Assembly: GCF_002368115.1 (NCBI RefSeq)
Contig: NZ_AP018316.1
Coordinates: forward strand, 4,699,369 to 4,739,732
Direction: 5' to 3'
Length of the DNA: 40,364 nt
Source of the DNA: Dolichospermum compactum NIES-806
GTDB taxonomy: Bacteria > Cyanobacteriota > Cyanobacteriia > Cyanobacteriales > Nostocaceae
Shown: positions 15,442-22,967 of the stretch, piece by piece
Position numbering within the stretch: the stretch's first letter is position 1
How the letters are laid out: each line of letters begins with the position of its first letter
The notes under the pieces: model-generated
What the model saw: only the letters and a program-made list of their open reading frames with translations
Databases searched by the model: none
Told to the model about the DNA's origin: nothing
Made by a program: the position numbers and the translations under genes

Positions 15442-16980
15442 ATGACTAAATATAGCAAATTGAAAAGCTCCCCCTCCGCCGCAGTTAGAGCCAATCTGGA
15501 TTATCCTGTCATTGATACTGATGTTCACACTAATGATTTTACTCCTGCCCTTGAGGATTATATTGCTCACTACGGCGGTGTGAAGCTGGTAGATGAATTA
15601 CGCAAGGCTGAATCTTCCCGTCTCAATTCCAAGAGTGAAGGTAAGGACTGGTATCAACAAACTCCAGAAGAACGTCAGAACAACCGCACAATTCGATCGC
15701 CTTGGTGGGCTAGAGTTACCCGTAATACCTTAGATTTGGCAACCTATACCCTCCCTGCACTCCTCTATGAACGTCAAGCGGAGCAAGGATCAGATTATTC
15801 TGTACTATTTCCTAATAATGCCTTAGCTGCGGCTGGTGCAAGTAAGGAGAATCGTCAATTATTGCAACGGGCGATTAATCACTATCATGCCGATATTTAC
15901 CGTCAATATAGCGATCGCCTCACTGTGGTAGCTGGTATTCCCATGACTACCCCCCAAGAAGCGATTGAAGAGTTGGAGTTTGCAGTAAAAACACTGGGAT
16001 TGAAAGTGGCAAATATCCCCGGTGGTGTCAGACGACCAATTAAAGCGATCGCAGATAAATACCCAGCCGATCAATTCCCCGAAGTTGGCAAATATGCCTC
16101 CTATATTGACTTTTTCGGTCTAGATAGTGAATACAACTATGATCCCTTCTGGGCTAAAGCCGTTGAATTAGGCGTACCTCTCACTACCCATTACGGTAGT
16201 CAAGGATGGACTGGACGCTCCTCCATTAGTAACTATATGAATAACCATATCGGTCACTTTGCCGATGGTTCACAAGCATTTGCGAAAGCCTTGTTCTTCG
16301 GTGGTGTAACTAGACGCTTCCCACAATTGCGTGTGGGGATGCTAGAGGGTGGTGCAGACTGGGGCGCTCACGTCTACATTCATTTAGTAGATCGTTTCTC
16401 CAAACGTAGTTTAGAAGGACTGCAAAACTACAACCCAGATTTAGCTAACCCCCATGAGTTGTTCGAGTTGTTTGCAGAATATGGTGGAGAAATTACTCAA
16501 GGACATTCCCTAACCAAAGAGGAATTAACTAAGAGTGTATTGGGAGCTTCCTTCAACCGTCATAGCCGTTCACCAGTGGGTAGTGAATTAGAGGATTTTG
16601 GTGCAGCAGGGATTCAATCAATTGAAGATATCCGCGATCGCTGGGTGAACAGTTTCTTCTTTGGTTCTGAATCTGATGATCGCACCATTGCAGCAGCATT
16701 CAACGATAAAGCCAACCCCTTGGGAGTCAAACTCAATGCTATCTACTCCTCAGATGTTGGTCACTGGGATGTACCCGATCTCACCGCACCTTTAGCGGAA
16801 AGCTGGGATTTGGTAAGAGAATGTGTGATTTCCGAAGCTGACTTCAAAGCTTATGTATTCGGCAATCCTCATAAATTCTACACTGAAGCTAACCCTGATT
16901 TCTTCAAGGGAACAGCAGTAGAATCCAAACTACCTAAGACTGAATCTCAATTGGTGGATAAGACATTGGTGAGTGTGTAA
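15442..16980 (+). CDS. Amidohydrolase-family metal-dependent hydrolase
   Basis: 512 residues from the ATG at 15442, preceded by AAGGAAAA. It fits the amidohydrolase_2 group (ACMS-decarboxylase-like TIM barrel): VIDTDVHTNDF (H29) at the start, VAGIPMTTPQEAIEEL, LGVPLTTHYGSQG with the strand-5 histidine, and IYSSDVGHWDVPD with the late aspartate. The first metal site reads DVHTN, so only one of the two usual histidines is present, as in several decarboxylase-like members. It follows the flavin monooxygenase genes and likely acts on their products (inference). Probably cytosolic. Confidence 0.87.
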   Translation: MTKYSKLKSSPSAAVRANLDYPVIDTDVHTNDFTPALEDYIAHYGGVKLVDELRKAESSRLNSKSEGKDWYQQTPEERQNNRTIRSPWWARVTRNTLDLATYTLPALLYERQAEQGSDYSVLFPNNALAAAGASKENRQLLQRAINHYHADIYRQYSDRLTVVAGIPMTTPQEAIEELEFAVKTLGLKVANIPGGVRRPIKAIADKYPADQFPEVGKYASYIDFFGLDSEYNYDPFWAKAVELGVPLTTHYGSQGWTGRSSISNYMNNHIGHFADGSQAFAKALFFGGVTRRFPQLRVGMLEGGADWGAHVYIHLVDRFSKRSLEGLQNYNPDLANPHELFELFAEYGGEITQGHSLTKEELTKSVLGASFNRHSRSPVGSELEDFGAAGIQSIEDIRDRWVNSFFFGSESDDRTIAAAFNDKANPLGVKLNAIYSSDVGHWDVPDLTAPLAESWDLVRECVISEADFKAYVFGNPHKFYTEANPDFFKGTAVESKLPKTESQLVDKTLVSV

Positions 16981-17063
16981 ATGACTTTGTGAGGTTGTAG
17001 CCATAGAGACGTTATTAACCAAAATTTCAAACACAAACAAATCCCAATCAAGGAAAGGATTAA

Positions 17064-17141
17064 ATGAGTAACCTCCCAGTGATTCTACAAGCGATCGCTC
17101 AGAAGCTTAGTTATGTATGCGATCGCTTATCAAAGCAGTAG
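17064..17141 (+). pseudogene. Possible remnant of a deleted downstream gene
   Basis: A strong AAGGAAAGG site precedes an ATG and 25 codons (MSNLPVILQAIAQKLSYVCD...). In the next frame the text continues IKAVANPTEFYKGNAENP and stops at about 17193, like a C-terminal end. A real start followed by an out-of-frame tail looks like a gene that lost its middle. The original gene is not recognised. Confidence 0.3.
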
Positions 17142-17218
17142 CTAATCCTACAGAATTTTATAAGGGAAATGCCGAAAACCCTTGAAGATGTAGCTTCCTA
17201 AGTCAGCTACATCTGTGC

Positions 17219-17274
17219 TTTAGACAAGGGATGAAGGCTAGTTGCTTTCCTTTATCCTGCATTGACGTTAATCG
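17219..17274. mobile_element. IS-like terminal sequence, shared with 32386-32441
   Basis: TTAGACAAGGGATGAAGGCT followed by TTTATCCTGCATTGA is nearly identical to a sequence beside the CRISPR leader. It resembles the end of an IS200/IS605-type element (TTTAGAC..GGGATGAA). No transposase lies beside it, so it is a relic. A perfect 8-bp stem, GATGTAGC/GCTACATC, lies just upstream at about 17188-17214. Confidence 0.45.
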
Positions 17275-17430
17275 CGTTGCTGTTCAATATATTTATTAAC
17301 CGTTTCTGTGCATTAGCTGCCACCGTTAATCCCTGTCCTCCAGGAATGCTAGTGATTTCTGGAGGTACATTCAAGATGGGAGCGGATGATTCTGGTTTTT
17401 TGGAGGAGCAATCACCTGGAAGTATAACAG
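17262..17430 (+). pseudogene. N-terminal fragment of a formylglycine-generating-enzyme (SUMF1-like) protein
   Basis: A signal-peptide-like hydrophobic start (LIALLFNIFINRFCALAATV) is followed by NPCPPGMLVISGGTFKMGAD and LEEQSPGSITV, the opening of the FGE-sulfatase domain. After about residue 55 the similarity ends and the frame runs into sequence that belongs, on the other strand, to a Cas3 fragment. The enzyme's catalytic cysteines lie near the C-terminus and are absent. The coding remnant is about 170 bp and cannot be functional. Confidence 0.65.
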
Positions 17431-17583
17431 TTAGAGGAAAGGGGCGATCGCTGTTTCGGTTTTCCCTGACCCTGTGGGGGCGCGGAGAAGGATGTCTTGA
17501 CGGTGGAGGAGTTTAGTAATGGCTTCTCGTTGAAAGTTGCGTGGGGGGAATGTGGTTAGGGTTTGGAAGTGTTCATCTATCAT
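17431..17583 (-). pseudogene. N-terminal fragment of a Cas3 helicase (type I-D-like)
   Basis: Fifty residues from an ATG at 17583: MIDEHFQTLTTFPPRNFQ, then REAITKLLHRQDILLRAPTG and SGKTETAIAPFL, after which a stop appears. The Walker A APTGSGKT with the preceding Q-motif-like FQREAI is the start of the cyanobacterial Cas3 helicase used in type I-D systems. The rest, more than 600 residues, is gone; the break coincides with the end of the SUMF1-like fragment on the other strand. It marks a former type I CRISPR-Cas locus next to the present type III-D one. Confidence 0.6.
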
Positions 17584-17593
17584 GAAATTATAT

Positions 17594-18196
17594 CTATGCT
17601 GCAAAAACTTGATCAACTGTAATATTTAATTCTGGAAAAGTTGGGGAGATAATTATATCTGTACCTCTATAAGCATTTAATTGATAAACGCCTTGTTCAT
17701 TGAGAATATATACAAAAATTGTTGGTTCTTTGGGATTACCTAAATAATTACGACTACCAATAGCTAAATAATCAACTATCCAATATTCAGAAATACCTAA
17801 ACGTTGATATTCTTCTAATTTATCTATATAGTCATCTTCCCAATTTGTGGAAACTATTTCTACTGCTAATTGTAATGGTTCAATAAAGGCAGTGTAAGCG
17901 GATAAGTTAGCATCCCACAAATTTCTATCTACTAGGCTAACATCAGGAACACGACCTTGTTCTTTACCACTGGTTGTTAAAGTTCTAATGGAAATCCTTC
18001 CCGATACTCTGTAATTGAGATTCAGACGTTTAACCTCTAATTTAAAAGTATCAGCGATAAATTCTGCTAAGTTATCATGTTTTCTAGTTGCTTGTATCCG
18101 CATGATTTCTCCATTTACAAGTTCATAACGACCTTCTTCGGGAAAGTCGTAGTTGAGGAATTGATCAAAGGTAAGTCGGGTTTTAGTTAGAGTCAT
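17594..18196 (-). CDS. Uma2-family (DUF820) putative endonuclease
   Basis: 200 residues starting MTLTKTRLTFDQFLNYDFPEEGRY. The PD-(D/E)XK core is visible: ELVNGEIM, then RVPDVSLVDR (catalytic aspartate), LAVEIVS (E-x-V/K position) and the conserved DKLEEYQRLGISEYWIVD helix-strand. Uma2 proteins are extremely frequent in cyanobacteria, often in mobile or accessory regions, and are thought to be nucleases with no settled role. The stop lies 10 bp before the Cas3 fragment on the same strand. Confidence 0.88.
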   Translation of the reverse strand: MTLTKTRLTFDQFLNYDFPEEGRYELVNGEIMRIQATRKHDNLAEFIADTFKLEVKRLNLNYRVSGRISIRTLTTSGKEQGRVPDVSLVDRNLWDANLSAYTAFIEPLQLAVEIVSTNWEDDYIDKLEEYQRLGISEYWIVDYLAIGSRNYLGNPKEPTIFVYILNEQGVYQLNAYRGTDIIISPTFPELNITVDQVFAA

Positions 18197-18259
18197 GGTT
18201 GTGGAATGGAGAAGTTATACTTTGCTAGGAAAGTGAGTAAGGATTCAGGTGAGGTTATA

Positions 18260-18325
18260 AGATCCCCGACTTCTTTGATTAATTGTATTCGGAAAGGATG
18301 AATCTATCTTAGAAGTCGGGGATCT
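18260..18325. repeat. Inverted repeat with perfect 15-bp arms
   Basis: AGATCCCCGACTTCT at 18260-18274 and its exact complement at 18311-18325, 36 nt apart. A well-known kind of cyanobacterial palindrome, lying between two leftward genes; it could fold as a terminator for the upstream gene (18364-18990). Confidence 0.75.
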
Positions 18326-18363
18326 GGAAATAAGTGCTATAGCTGAATACTTACGAAAGTGAA

Positions 18364-18990
18364 CTAAGCAGCAGATAAAACTAAATTATTTAGTTGTAAT
18401 TCAGATTGTTGAAATACAAAATTAACAGCACTGAATAATTTATCTAGTTCATAAATGGTAAATGGAGTCATATTTCTGGTAAATGTGCCATTTTCTAATT
18501 TACCAAATTGCCAAGTTGCACCATTAGAAACAATACCATAAATAATAATTTGATGTTCTCCATTTAATCTTTGAGCAGCAATCATTTCGGCTAAACATTG
18601 CGCCCATCCTGCTTCAAAATTGTCTTGTTTGGCTTCTACTAAAATAAAGTATGGTTGGTCAAAAACAACTTTACCTAATGGCGAACGTTTAGCTAAAATA
18701 TATTCAGGAAATCCTGATAATTTTTCATCGTAGTTTAAAGATTGATGACTCCATAAAATAAAGTTTTTACGATATGTTTTCCAAACTTCTTTAAGAACGG
18801 GATAAATTAAGTTTTCGCAAATAGCAAATTCTGAGTTATCAACTACAGCATCCCGCATCATCAGTTCTAAATCTTCACGGAAATAGTCGGAAATATTAAA
18901 AGCAAGTTCGCTAATAAAATTGTCTTCTGTGTAGGTAATTTGAAATGTTTTGAGGACTTTACCAATGGTTTTAAAATTACTGAATGCCAT
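18364..18990 (-). CDS. PD-(D/E)XK nuclease-like hypothetical protein
   Basis: 208 residues, ATG at 18990. The middle reads GFPEYILAKRSPLGKVVFDQ, then PYFILVEAKQDNFEAGWAQC and LAEMIAAQ. The E-x-K (EAK) followed by a helix with a conserved glutamine is the hallmark of PD-(D/E)XK enzymes of a cyanobacterial family of unknown role. The N-terminal 90 residues are helical and charged. The end QLNNLVLSAA is of interest because an almost identical terminal sequence survives as a fossil at 23935-23970. No partner gene is adjacent. Cytosolic by lack of signals. Confidence 0.7.
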   Translation of the reverse strand: MAFSNFKTIGKVLKTFQITYTEDNFISELAFNISDYFREDLELMMRDAVVDNSEFAICENLIYPVLKEVWKTYRKNFILWSHQSLNYDEKLSGFPEYILAKRSPLGKVVFDQPYFILVEAKQDNFEAGWAQCLAEMIAAQRLNGEHQIIIYGIVSNGATWQFGKLENGTFTRNMTPFTIYELDKLFSAVNFVFQQSELQLNNLVLSAA

Positions 18991-19300
18991 TTTTCACCTC
19001 TTCTAAATTGATTGTATTTATGCAGTCTTACCCAGCAAATAGCTGTTTGGAAGTGCGATACTTCAAGTAATTATATTCATCCCACCTCCTCTTTTATTTG
19101 TGCATAACTATTTACAGCACTTCCCGATTTTAATCCCCTTGCGGGGAAGAGAGATGGGATAGGAATTAATGTAATTAATTATCCAGCATCTCACGGACTT
19201 TCGTCTTTACAGGGAATCAATCTTTTAAAAAGATTGGACTCCAATTCAGCATAAGACGATGGTTTGTTTCCGTCCCCTTGCGAGGAATTATAAATACAGA
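18991..19300. other. 310-bp gene-free stretch containing degenerate CRISPR-repeat-like sequences
   Basis: No gene is visible. Two segments with CCCCTTGCG followed by GGG or AGG and AA occur at 19131-19148 and 19266-19289. The second begins GTTTCCGT, identical to the first eight bases of the active array's repeat. They look like relics of an old array of a related repeat type. Confidence 0.4.
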
Positions 19301-19705
19301 TTATTTGATATTCTCTAAGATATCTTTTATCTGCTGTAACTTATCAAAAGACTTACTTACTTCTAATTTGTGTCCTTGGAAATAATCTATTGCACTACTA
19401 TATTTTACACTCTCTAAATATCTAGCTTTTCGACTTGCACTTTCTAAATCTTGATAAAGTTTCTCCAATCTTCTGTTATCCAGTTTCTTAGCAATTTGAC
19501 GAACATATCCCCGGCGAGAATCATGAGGAGATGGTGCTGGACATTGACTTGGTATATCATCTCCTTTTTTACAAGCATAATATTCTACCCAGTGCAATGC
19601 TGCATAAAAACACATAGTTACTGTCCAATCAGGATAAACAGTTTCAATATCACGTGCTGCATTTTCGTTGCTTTTAGCTTGCAGAAGGTAGCGTTCACAA
19701 GTCAT
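19301..19705 (-). CDS. HEPN-like small protein, last gene of a three-gene operon
   Basis: 134 residues, ATG at 19705. Four helices can be outlined: CERYLLQAKSNENAARDIET, DWTVTMCFYAALHWVEYYAC, RRGYVRQIAKKLDNRRLEKL and a last helix SFDKLQQIKDILENI. The FYAALHWVEYY block followed by PHDSRRGYV is the pattern of HEPN domain proteins of the HEPN/MNT type. The ribonuclease R-x4-6-H motif is not evident, so catalytic ability is uncertain. It is 3 bp downstream of the previous gene. HEPN proteins are often toxins or RNases in defence loci. Confidence 0.6.
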   Translation of the reverse strand: MTCERYLLQAKSNENAARDIETVYPDWTVTMCFYAALHWVEYYACKKGDDIPSQCPAPSPHDSRRGYVRQIAKKLDNRRLEKLYQDLESASRKARYLESVKYSSAIDYFQGHKLEVSKSFDKLQQIKDILENIK

Positions 19706-19708
19706 GAT

Positions 19709-20176
19709 TTATTGACGAAACGGAACTACAGTAAAGTTAGGAGAATTGCTTGACCACATTTTTGGTTTACTTACCTCCGTGTGTTCTTTTTTGTCAGAAT
19801 CGGCTATTACTTCATCTCTAAGTAAATAAAATCTATCTACTATCTGAGGGCGAAAATACCATTCTTCAGTAGAATCATCTATTAATTTCCATTCATAGTC
19901 AATAACCAAATCCTGAATTTTCTCCCAGGTTTCATCTGATAATTCGCTGTTGTCTCTCAGCTTAATCTTAAAATCAATCCAATGAATATCAGGGAAACTT
20001 GTAGCTATTCCGATAACTCTTTCTGTCTCTTCTATTTTTTCAACCAGTTCTTCAACTAATCTTTGTATTTCAGCAGGAATCAAGTCCGAATTTTTTGGTT
20101 TATCAGAAGTAATCAAGTGTAAATGCGACGAATCATGTTTAACCCAAGTGGTTTGGGCTGACGAAGGATAACTCAT
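19709..20176 (-). CDS. Hypothetical protein, middle gene of the HEPN operon
   Basis: 155 residues, not recognised. A helix-rich part (EIQRLVEELVEKIEETERVI) is followed by FPDIHWIDFKIKLRDNSELS and WEKIQDLVIDYEWKLIDDS, which alternates strand-like and acidic segments. It overlaps the upstream 73-residue gene by 4 nt (ATGA) and ends 3 bp before the HEPN-like gene, so all three are translated together. Its acidic nature and position are compatible with an antitoxin or sensor for the HEPN protein, but this is only inference. Confidence 0.6.
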   Translation of the reverse strand: MSYPSSAQTTWVKHDSSHLHLITSDKPKNSDLIPAEIQRLVEELVEKIEETERVIGIATSFPDIHWIDFKIKLRDNSELSDETWEKIQDLVIDYEWKLIDDSTEEWYFRPQIVDRFYLLRDEVIADSDKKEHTEVSKPKMWSSNSPNFTVVPFRQ

Positions 20177-20394
20177 ACTTCTCCCCTTAAAAATTCATCT
20201 AATTTGTCTCTCAAAAATTCTGCTTGCTGTCGAGTAAATGCAAAATTTATCGGCTGTACAGTTGATGATTCTTGTTCATTTTCTGTAAATGGACTGTCCG
20301 AAAGCATCCCTGCTATCAATATTTGATGCTTTTCATCAATTGCTACACGAACGCCAGTAACAAATAACACTTTATTGTTTTCCTGCTTACTCAT
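20173..20394 (-). CDS. Hypothetical 73-residue protein, first gene of the HEPN operon
   Basis: MSKQENNKVLFVTGVRVAID, then a Ser/Glu-rich linker and FAFTRQQAEFLRDKLDEFL, a clear C-terminal amphipathic helix. A beta-rich start and one terminal helix suggest a small folded protein. Four-nt overlap with the next gene. No family recognised. Confidence 0.6.
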   Translation of the reverse strand: MSKQENNKVLFVTGVRVAIDEKHQILIAGMLSDSPFTENEQESSTVQPINFAFTRQQAEFLRDKLDEFLRGEV

Positions 20395-20533
20395 AATTTA
20401 CTTTTAACCTCTACTTTATCTAAAAACTAGAGAGCTAATACTGTAGTTAAGACTAGATTTGCTCTCTCTTCAACTTTATGGTAGCCCTACTTTTTGTAGA
20501 GCTAAACCATTATCAAGCGGGCTTGTTATTAAA

Positions 20534-20704
20534 CTACTTTAGTAAAGTAGGATTTGAAGCCAGAGAAACAGAGAAATCAGTAATAACCTTGAGTGTTAAT
20601 TGGGATTGCGTAAAAGTTTTATAATTTTGTTGAAAAGATTCACAATGCGTCCATGCAGAATACGAGTCAAATCCTATTTTAAAGCCTAACCTTGATTTAG
20701 TCAT
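20534..20704 (-). CDS. Possible 56-residue protein between the III-D operon and the HEPN operon
   Basis: Reading from an ATG at 20704 gives MTKSRLGFKIGFDSYSAWTH followed by CESFQQNYKTFTQSQLTLKV and ending NPTLLK. Amino-acid usage is protein-like and an AGGTT element lies 9 nt ahead. It lies 89 bp downstream of the last gene of the III-D operon, in the same direction. No family recognised; may also be chance. Confidence 0.4.
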   Translation of the reverse strand: MTKSRLGFKIGFDSYSAWTHCESFQQNYKTFTQSQLTLKVITDFSVSLASNPTLLK

Positions 20705-20793
20705 AATCTAACCTGAAAAACTACACTTTGATTATAAGCAATTTTTCAGTTAATCTCATCAAATTTTACAAGATTTTAGGAAAAAATTCCCAA

Positions 20794-21411
20794 TCAAATA
20801 CACTTGATACTTTTAATACTTCCATCATCTTTAAGAGATACGATTTTCACCTTTACCGTCTGTCCTTCCTGAAGAACACTTGCCTTTTTCGGTTCTCTTT
20901 CAGTCAGCTTAATGATTCCTAATATTTCATAACTTACCCTGTTACCATTAATTTTGGTAACTTTCGCATCTATGATATCCCCTTCTTTAAACTCTTGAGA
21001 TTCTGTAACTTTAGCAATTTCCGCTTGACGTGCTGACTCTACAACTACTGCTGTGGGAACGGTAATTTCCCCCATAGGGACACCAGAATTATTATAATAT
21101 TTCATTAACCGCGATACCCAACCTAAGATTTGCAAAATAGTTGACGCATCACTGTTACTTTTGAAATATTGACTACAGGTAGCCTCTATATTGCGATAAT
21201 ATCCAGCGGTTTTACCACTATGTCCAATCATTTTTCCATCTCTAACTAAAGTTTTGAGATAGGTTAAAAATCTGGATGTAGCATCATTTTTATCAATTAC
21301 TGTCCGTAAATATGCAACAGCTTTACTGACCTCGTTAGCATCTGTATCTTCTTTGACTAAAGTTTGGGCCATCGCATGAGCAATTTCCCACTGTTGATCT
21401 GTTAAGCTCAT
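20794..21411 (-). CDS. III-D operon protein with OB/S1-like C-terminus
   Basis: 205 residues. The N-terminal 120 residues are helical (QQWEIAHAMAQTLVKEDTDA, YLRTVIDKNDATSRFLTYL, GYYRNIEATCSQYF). The last 65 residues, EGDIIDAKVTKINGNRVSYE, IIKLTEREPKKASVLQ and EGQTVKVKIVSLKDDGSI, read as an S1/OB barrel of the nucleic-acid-binding type: two EG-x3-x-A/V-K-V strands about 40 residues apart. It begins 3 bp after a RAMP gene and is the last gene of the operon. The helical half could act like a small (Cas11-like) subunit and the OB half could bind crRNA or target RNA; both ideas are inference. Confidence 0.6.
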   Translation of the reverse strand: MSLTDQQWEIAHAMAQTLVKEDTDANEVSKAVAYLRTVIDKNDATSRFLTYLKTLVRDGKMIGHSGKTAGYYRNIEATCSQYFKSNSDASTILQILGWVSRLMKYYNNSGVPMGEITVPTAVVVESARQAEIAKVTESQEFKEGDIIDAKVTKINGNRVSYEILGIIKLTEREPKKASVLQEGQTVKVKIVSLKDDGSIKSIKCI

Positions 21412-21414
21412 AAT

Positions 21415-22449
21415 TTAGTACATTCCTGATGGTGCTGGTCTATCATTGGGATAACGTAAAATAGCTGCAAGTTGTTCTAATTGTTCTTTTTGAATTAACT
21501 TTGTTGAATGTGCAGCTTGAATTTTTTTTTGGATAAATTGCTGTAATTTATCTCCTGTTAAATCATCATTTTCACTCACTTGATAGGATGAATAACGCTG
21601 TTTTAAGTTTTGCGGTTGATTGATTTTATCAACATTTACTGTCATTGTTCCCATTCCAATTGGTTTACCACCACCAACCTTTAAAGCAATGGGATATTTT
21701 TTATCTTGTCCCAAAACAATTAATAATGTTCCTAATTCTTCGGGAAGTAAATTCTTAAAAGTTACTTGTGTTTTAAAAGTATATTCCTTTCCTGCTTGTT
21801 GGACAGAAATTCCGTCTTTTTGTCCTTTTTCAATAGCTTTGGACATATTATAATAAAACTTACGTCCAGCTAATTTACCTCGCTGATAATATGCGTCACA
21901 GTTGGGACGAGGAGCATATAAAGAAGGCATAAATCCTGTAGAAAAGCCAATTCTTTCACAATTAGCATCATTAAAGTCTAACAAACCTTGCCAATCTAAT
22001 GCACCAAATACCCGACTAGCTGGACAAAGGTTTTCTTTATTTTTACAAGGTAAACGTTCAGCAGGAACTTTTTCTTTGTATTTAGAAGTAACTGCACCTA
22101 ATGTGCTATTAGTAATTGCTTCATATACGGAACGAATACAACCTTTTAAAGAACTTCCTTGAATTGATAATTTAGCATCAACTCCCTGAATCATAGTTTT
22201 AAGGAGAGAAATTTTACTACCTATATCACTCCCTAAAACTACTGCACCTGTGGAAATATGCAATGATGTTTGGACTTTTAAAGTCAGGTAAATTGTCCCA
22301 TGTAAACGATTTTGATCATATTTATGATGTCCAAAAGGACGTTGTAAATTAGGTCTTTCTTGAGGAAATGAAACAAAATCATAAGGCTTGGGATTTTCCG
22401 ACGGAGATGAATTCTTTGGAGTAGGTCTGTTTGGTTGCGAATAAGTCAT
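21415..22449 (-). CDS. RAMP-superfamily type III-D protein (TIGR03986-like, Cas7-like)
   Basis: 344 residues. After a Pro/Asn-rich N-terminus of about 45 residues, the RAMP pattern is clear: YLTLKVQTSLHISTGAVVLG, then LSIQGSSLKGCIRSVYEAI (the xxGSSLKG element of Cas7-type proteins), four cysteines at about 136-144 (CKNKENLCPASRVFGAL) and the glycine-rich loop VGGGKPIGMGTMTV near 270. Backbone subunits of this kind wrap crRNA in type III effector complexes. The CPASRVFG segment is typical of the TIGR03986 set. It follows csx19 by 2 bp. Confidence 0.8.
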   Translation of the reverse strand: MTYSQPNRPTPKNSSPSENPKPYDFVSFPQERPNLQRPFGHHKYDQNRLHGTIYLTLKVQTSLHISTGAVVLGSDIGSKISLLKTMIQGVDAKLSIQGSSLKGCIRSVYEAITNSTLGAVTSKYKEKVPAERLPCKNKENLCPASRVFGALDWQGLLDFNDANCERIGFSTGFMPSLYAPRPNCDAYYQRGKLAGRKFYYNMSKAIEKGQKDGISVQQAGKEYTFKTQVTFKNLLPEELGTLLIVLGQDKKYPIALKVGGGKPIGMGTMTVNVDKINQPQNLKQRYSSYQVSENDDLTGDKLQQFIQKKIQAAHSTKLIQKEQLEQLAAILRYPNDRPAPSGMY

Positions 22450-22451
22450 GT

Positions 22452-22967
22452 TTATTTCTCAACTGTGAGGGCTACAAAATGTACAGTTGCGGTTTTCTTG
22501 TCTAGAAAATACCGTTGGGCTAATTTGGGTTTATTTGGTTTATTACTTTCTTCTGTGATGAGACGAATATCTAAACTATCTGCATAAATGAATTTTTGGG
22601 GAAAGCGAGTTTCTTCGGGACGGTATCCATGAACAGGATAAGCATAAGATGGGAATTTTTTTTCATCATTCGGTTCTATTTCCCAAGTTTCAGCTAGTTT
22701 GGTAAAACCATGATGATTATCATCAATAGTTAGTAATAGAACTTCATAAGTATTTTGTCTTTTATGTTTCCATCTTAATTCAAATTGATGATTAAACATT
22801 TGCCCTTCTAACATGGGAAATTTATCAGGTAGGTTTTCTATGATTCCACTGACCTTATTAGTCCAACGGAGAAAATAATAGGTATTTTCTGTTTTTAATT
22901 TATCAATTAATCTCAATAAATCGGGAACTGATAAAGGTTTTTCTTGATAACCAACAAAAGGCTTCAT
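22452..22967 (-). CDS. csx19: Csx19, type III-D CRISPR-associated protein
   Basis: 171 residues from the ATG at 22967, which overlaps the upstream RAMP stop (ATGA) and is preceded by AGGAG; a longer frame to 22994 is less likely. The family signature is the stretch KVSGIIENLPDKFPMLEGQM, FNHQFELRWKHKRQNTYEVL and LLTIDDNHHGF, i.e. a Q/FN-x-ELRW core followed by LLL. Csx19 is found only in III-D loci; structural work on related systems places it in the complex, but its exact job here is unknown. A basic C-terminal tail follows. Confidence 0.78.
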   Translation of the reverse strand: MKPFVGYQEKPLSVPDLLRLIDKLKTENTYYFLRWTNKVSGIIENLPDKFPMLEGQMFNHQFELRWKHKRQNTYEVLLLTIDDNHHGFTKLAETWEIEPNDEKKFPSYAYPVHGYRPEETRFPQKFIYADSLDIRLITEESNKPNKPKLAQRYFLDKKTATVHFVALTVEK

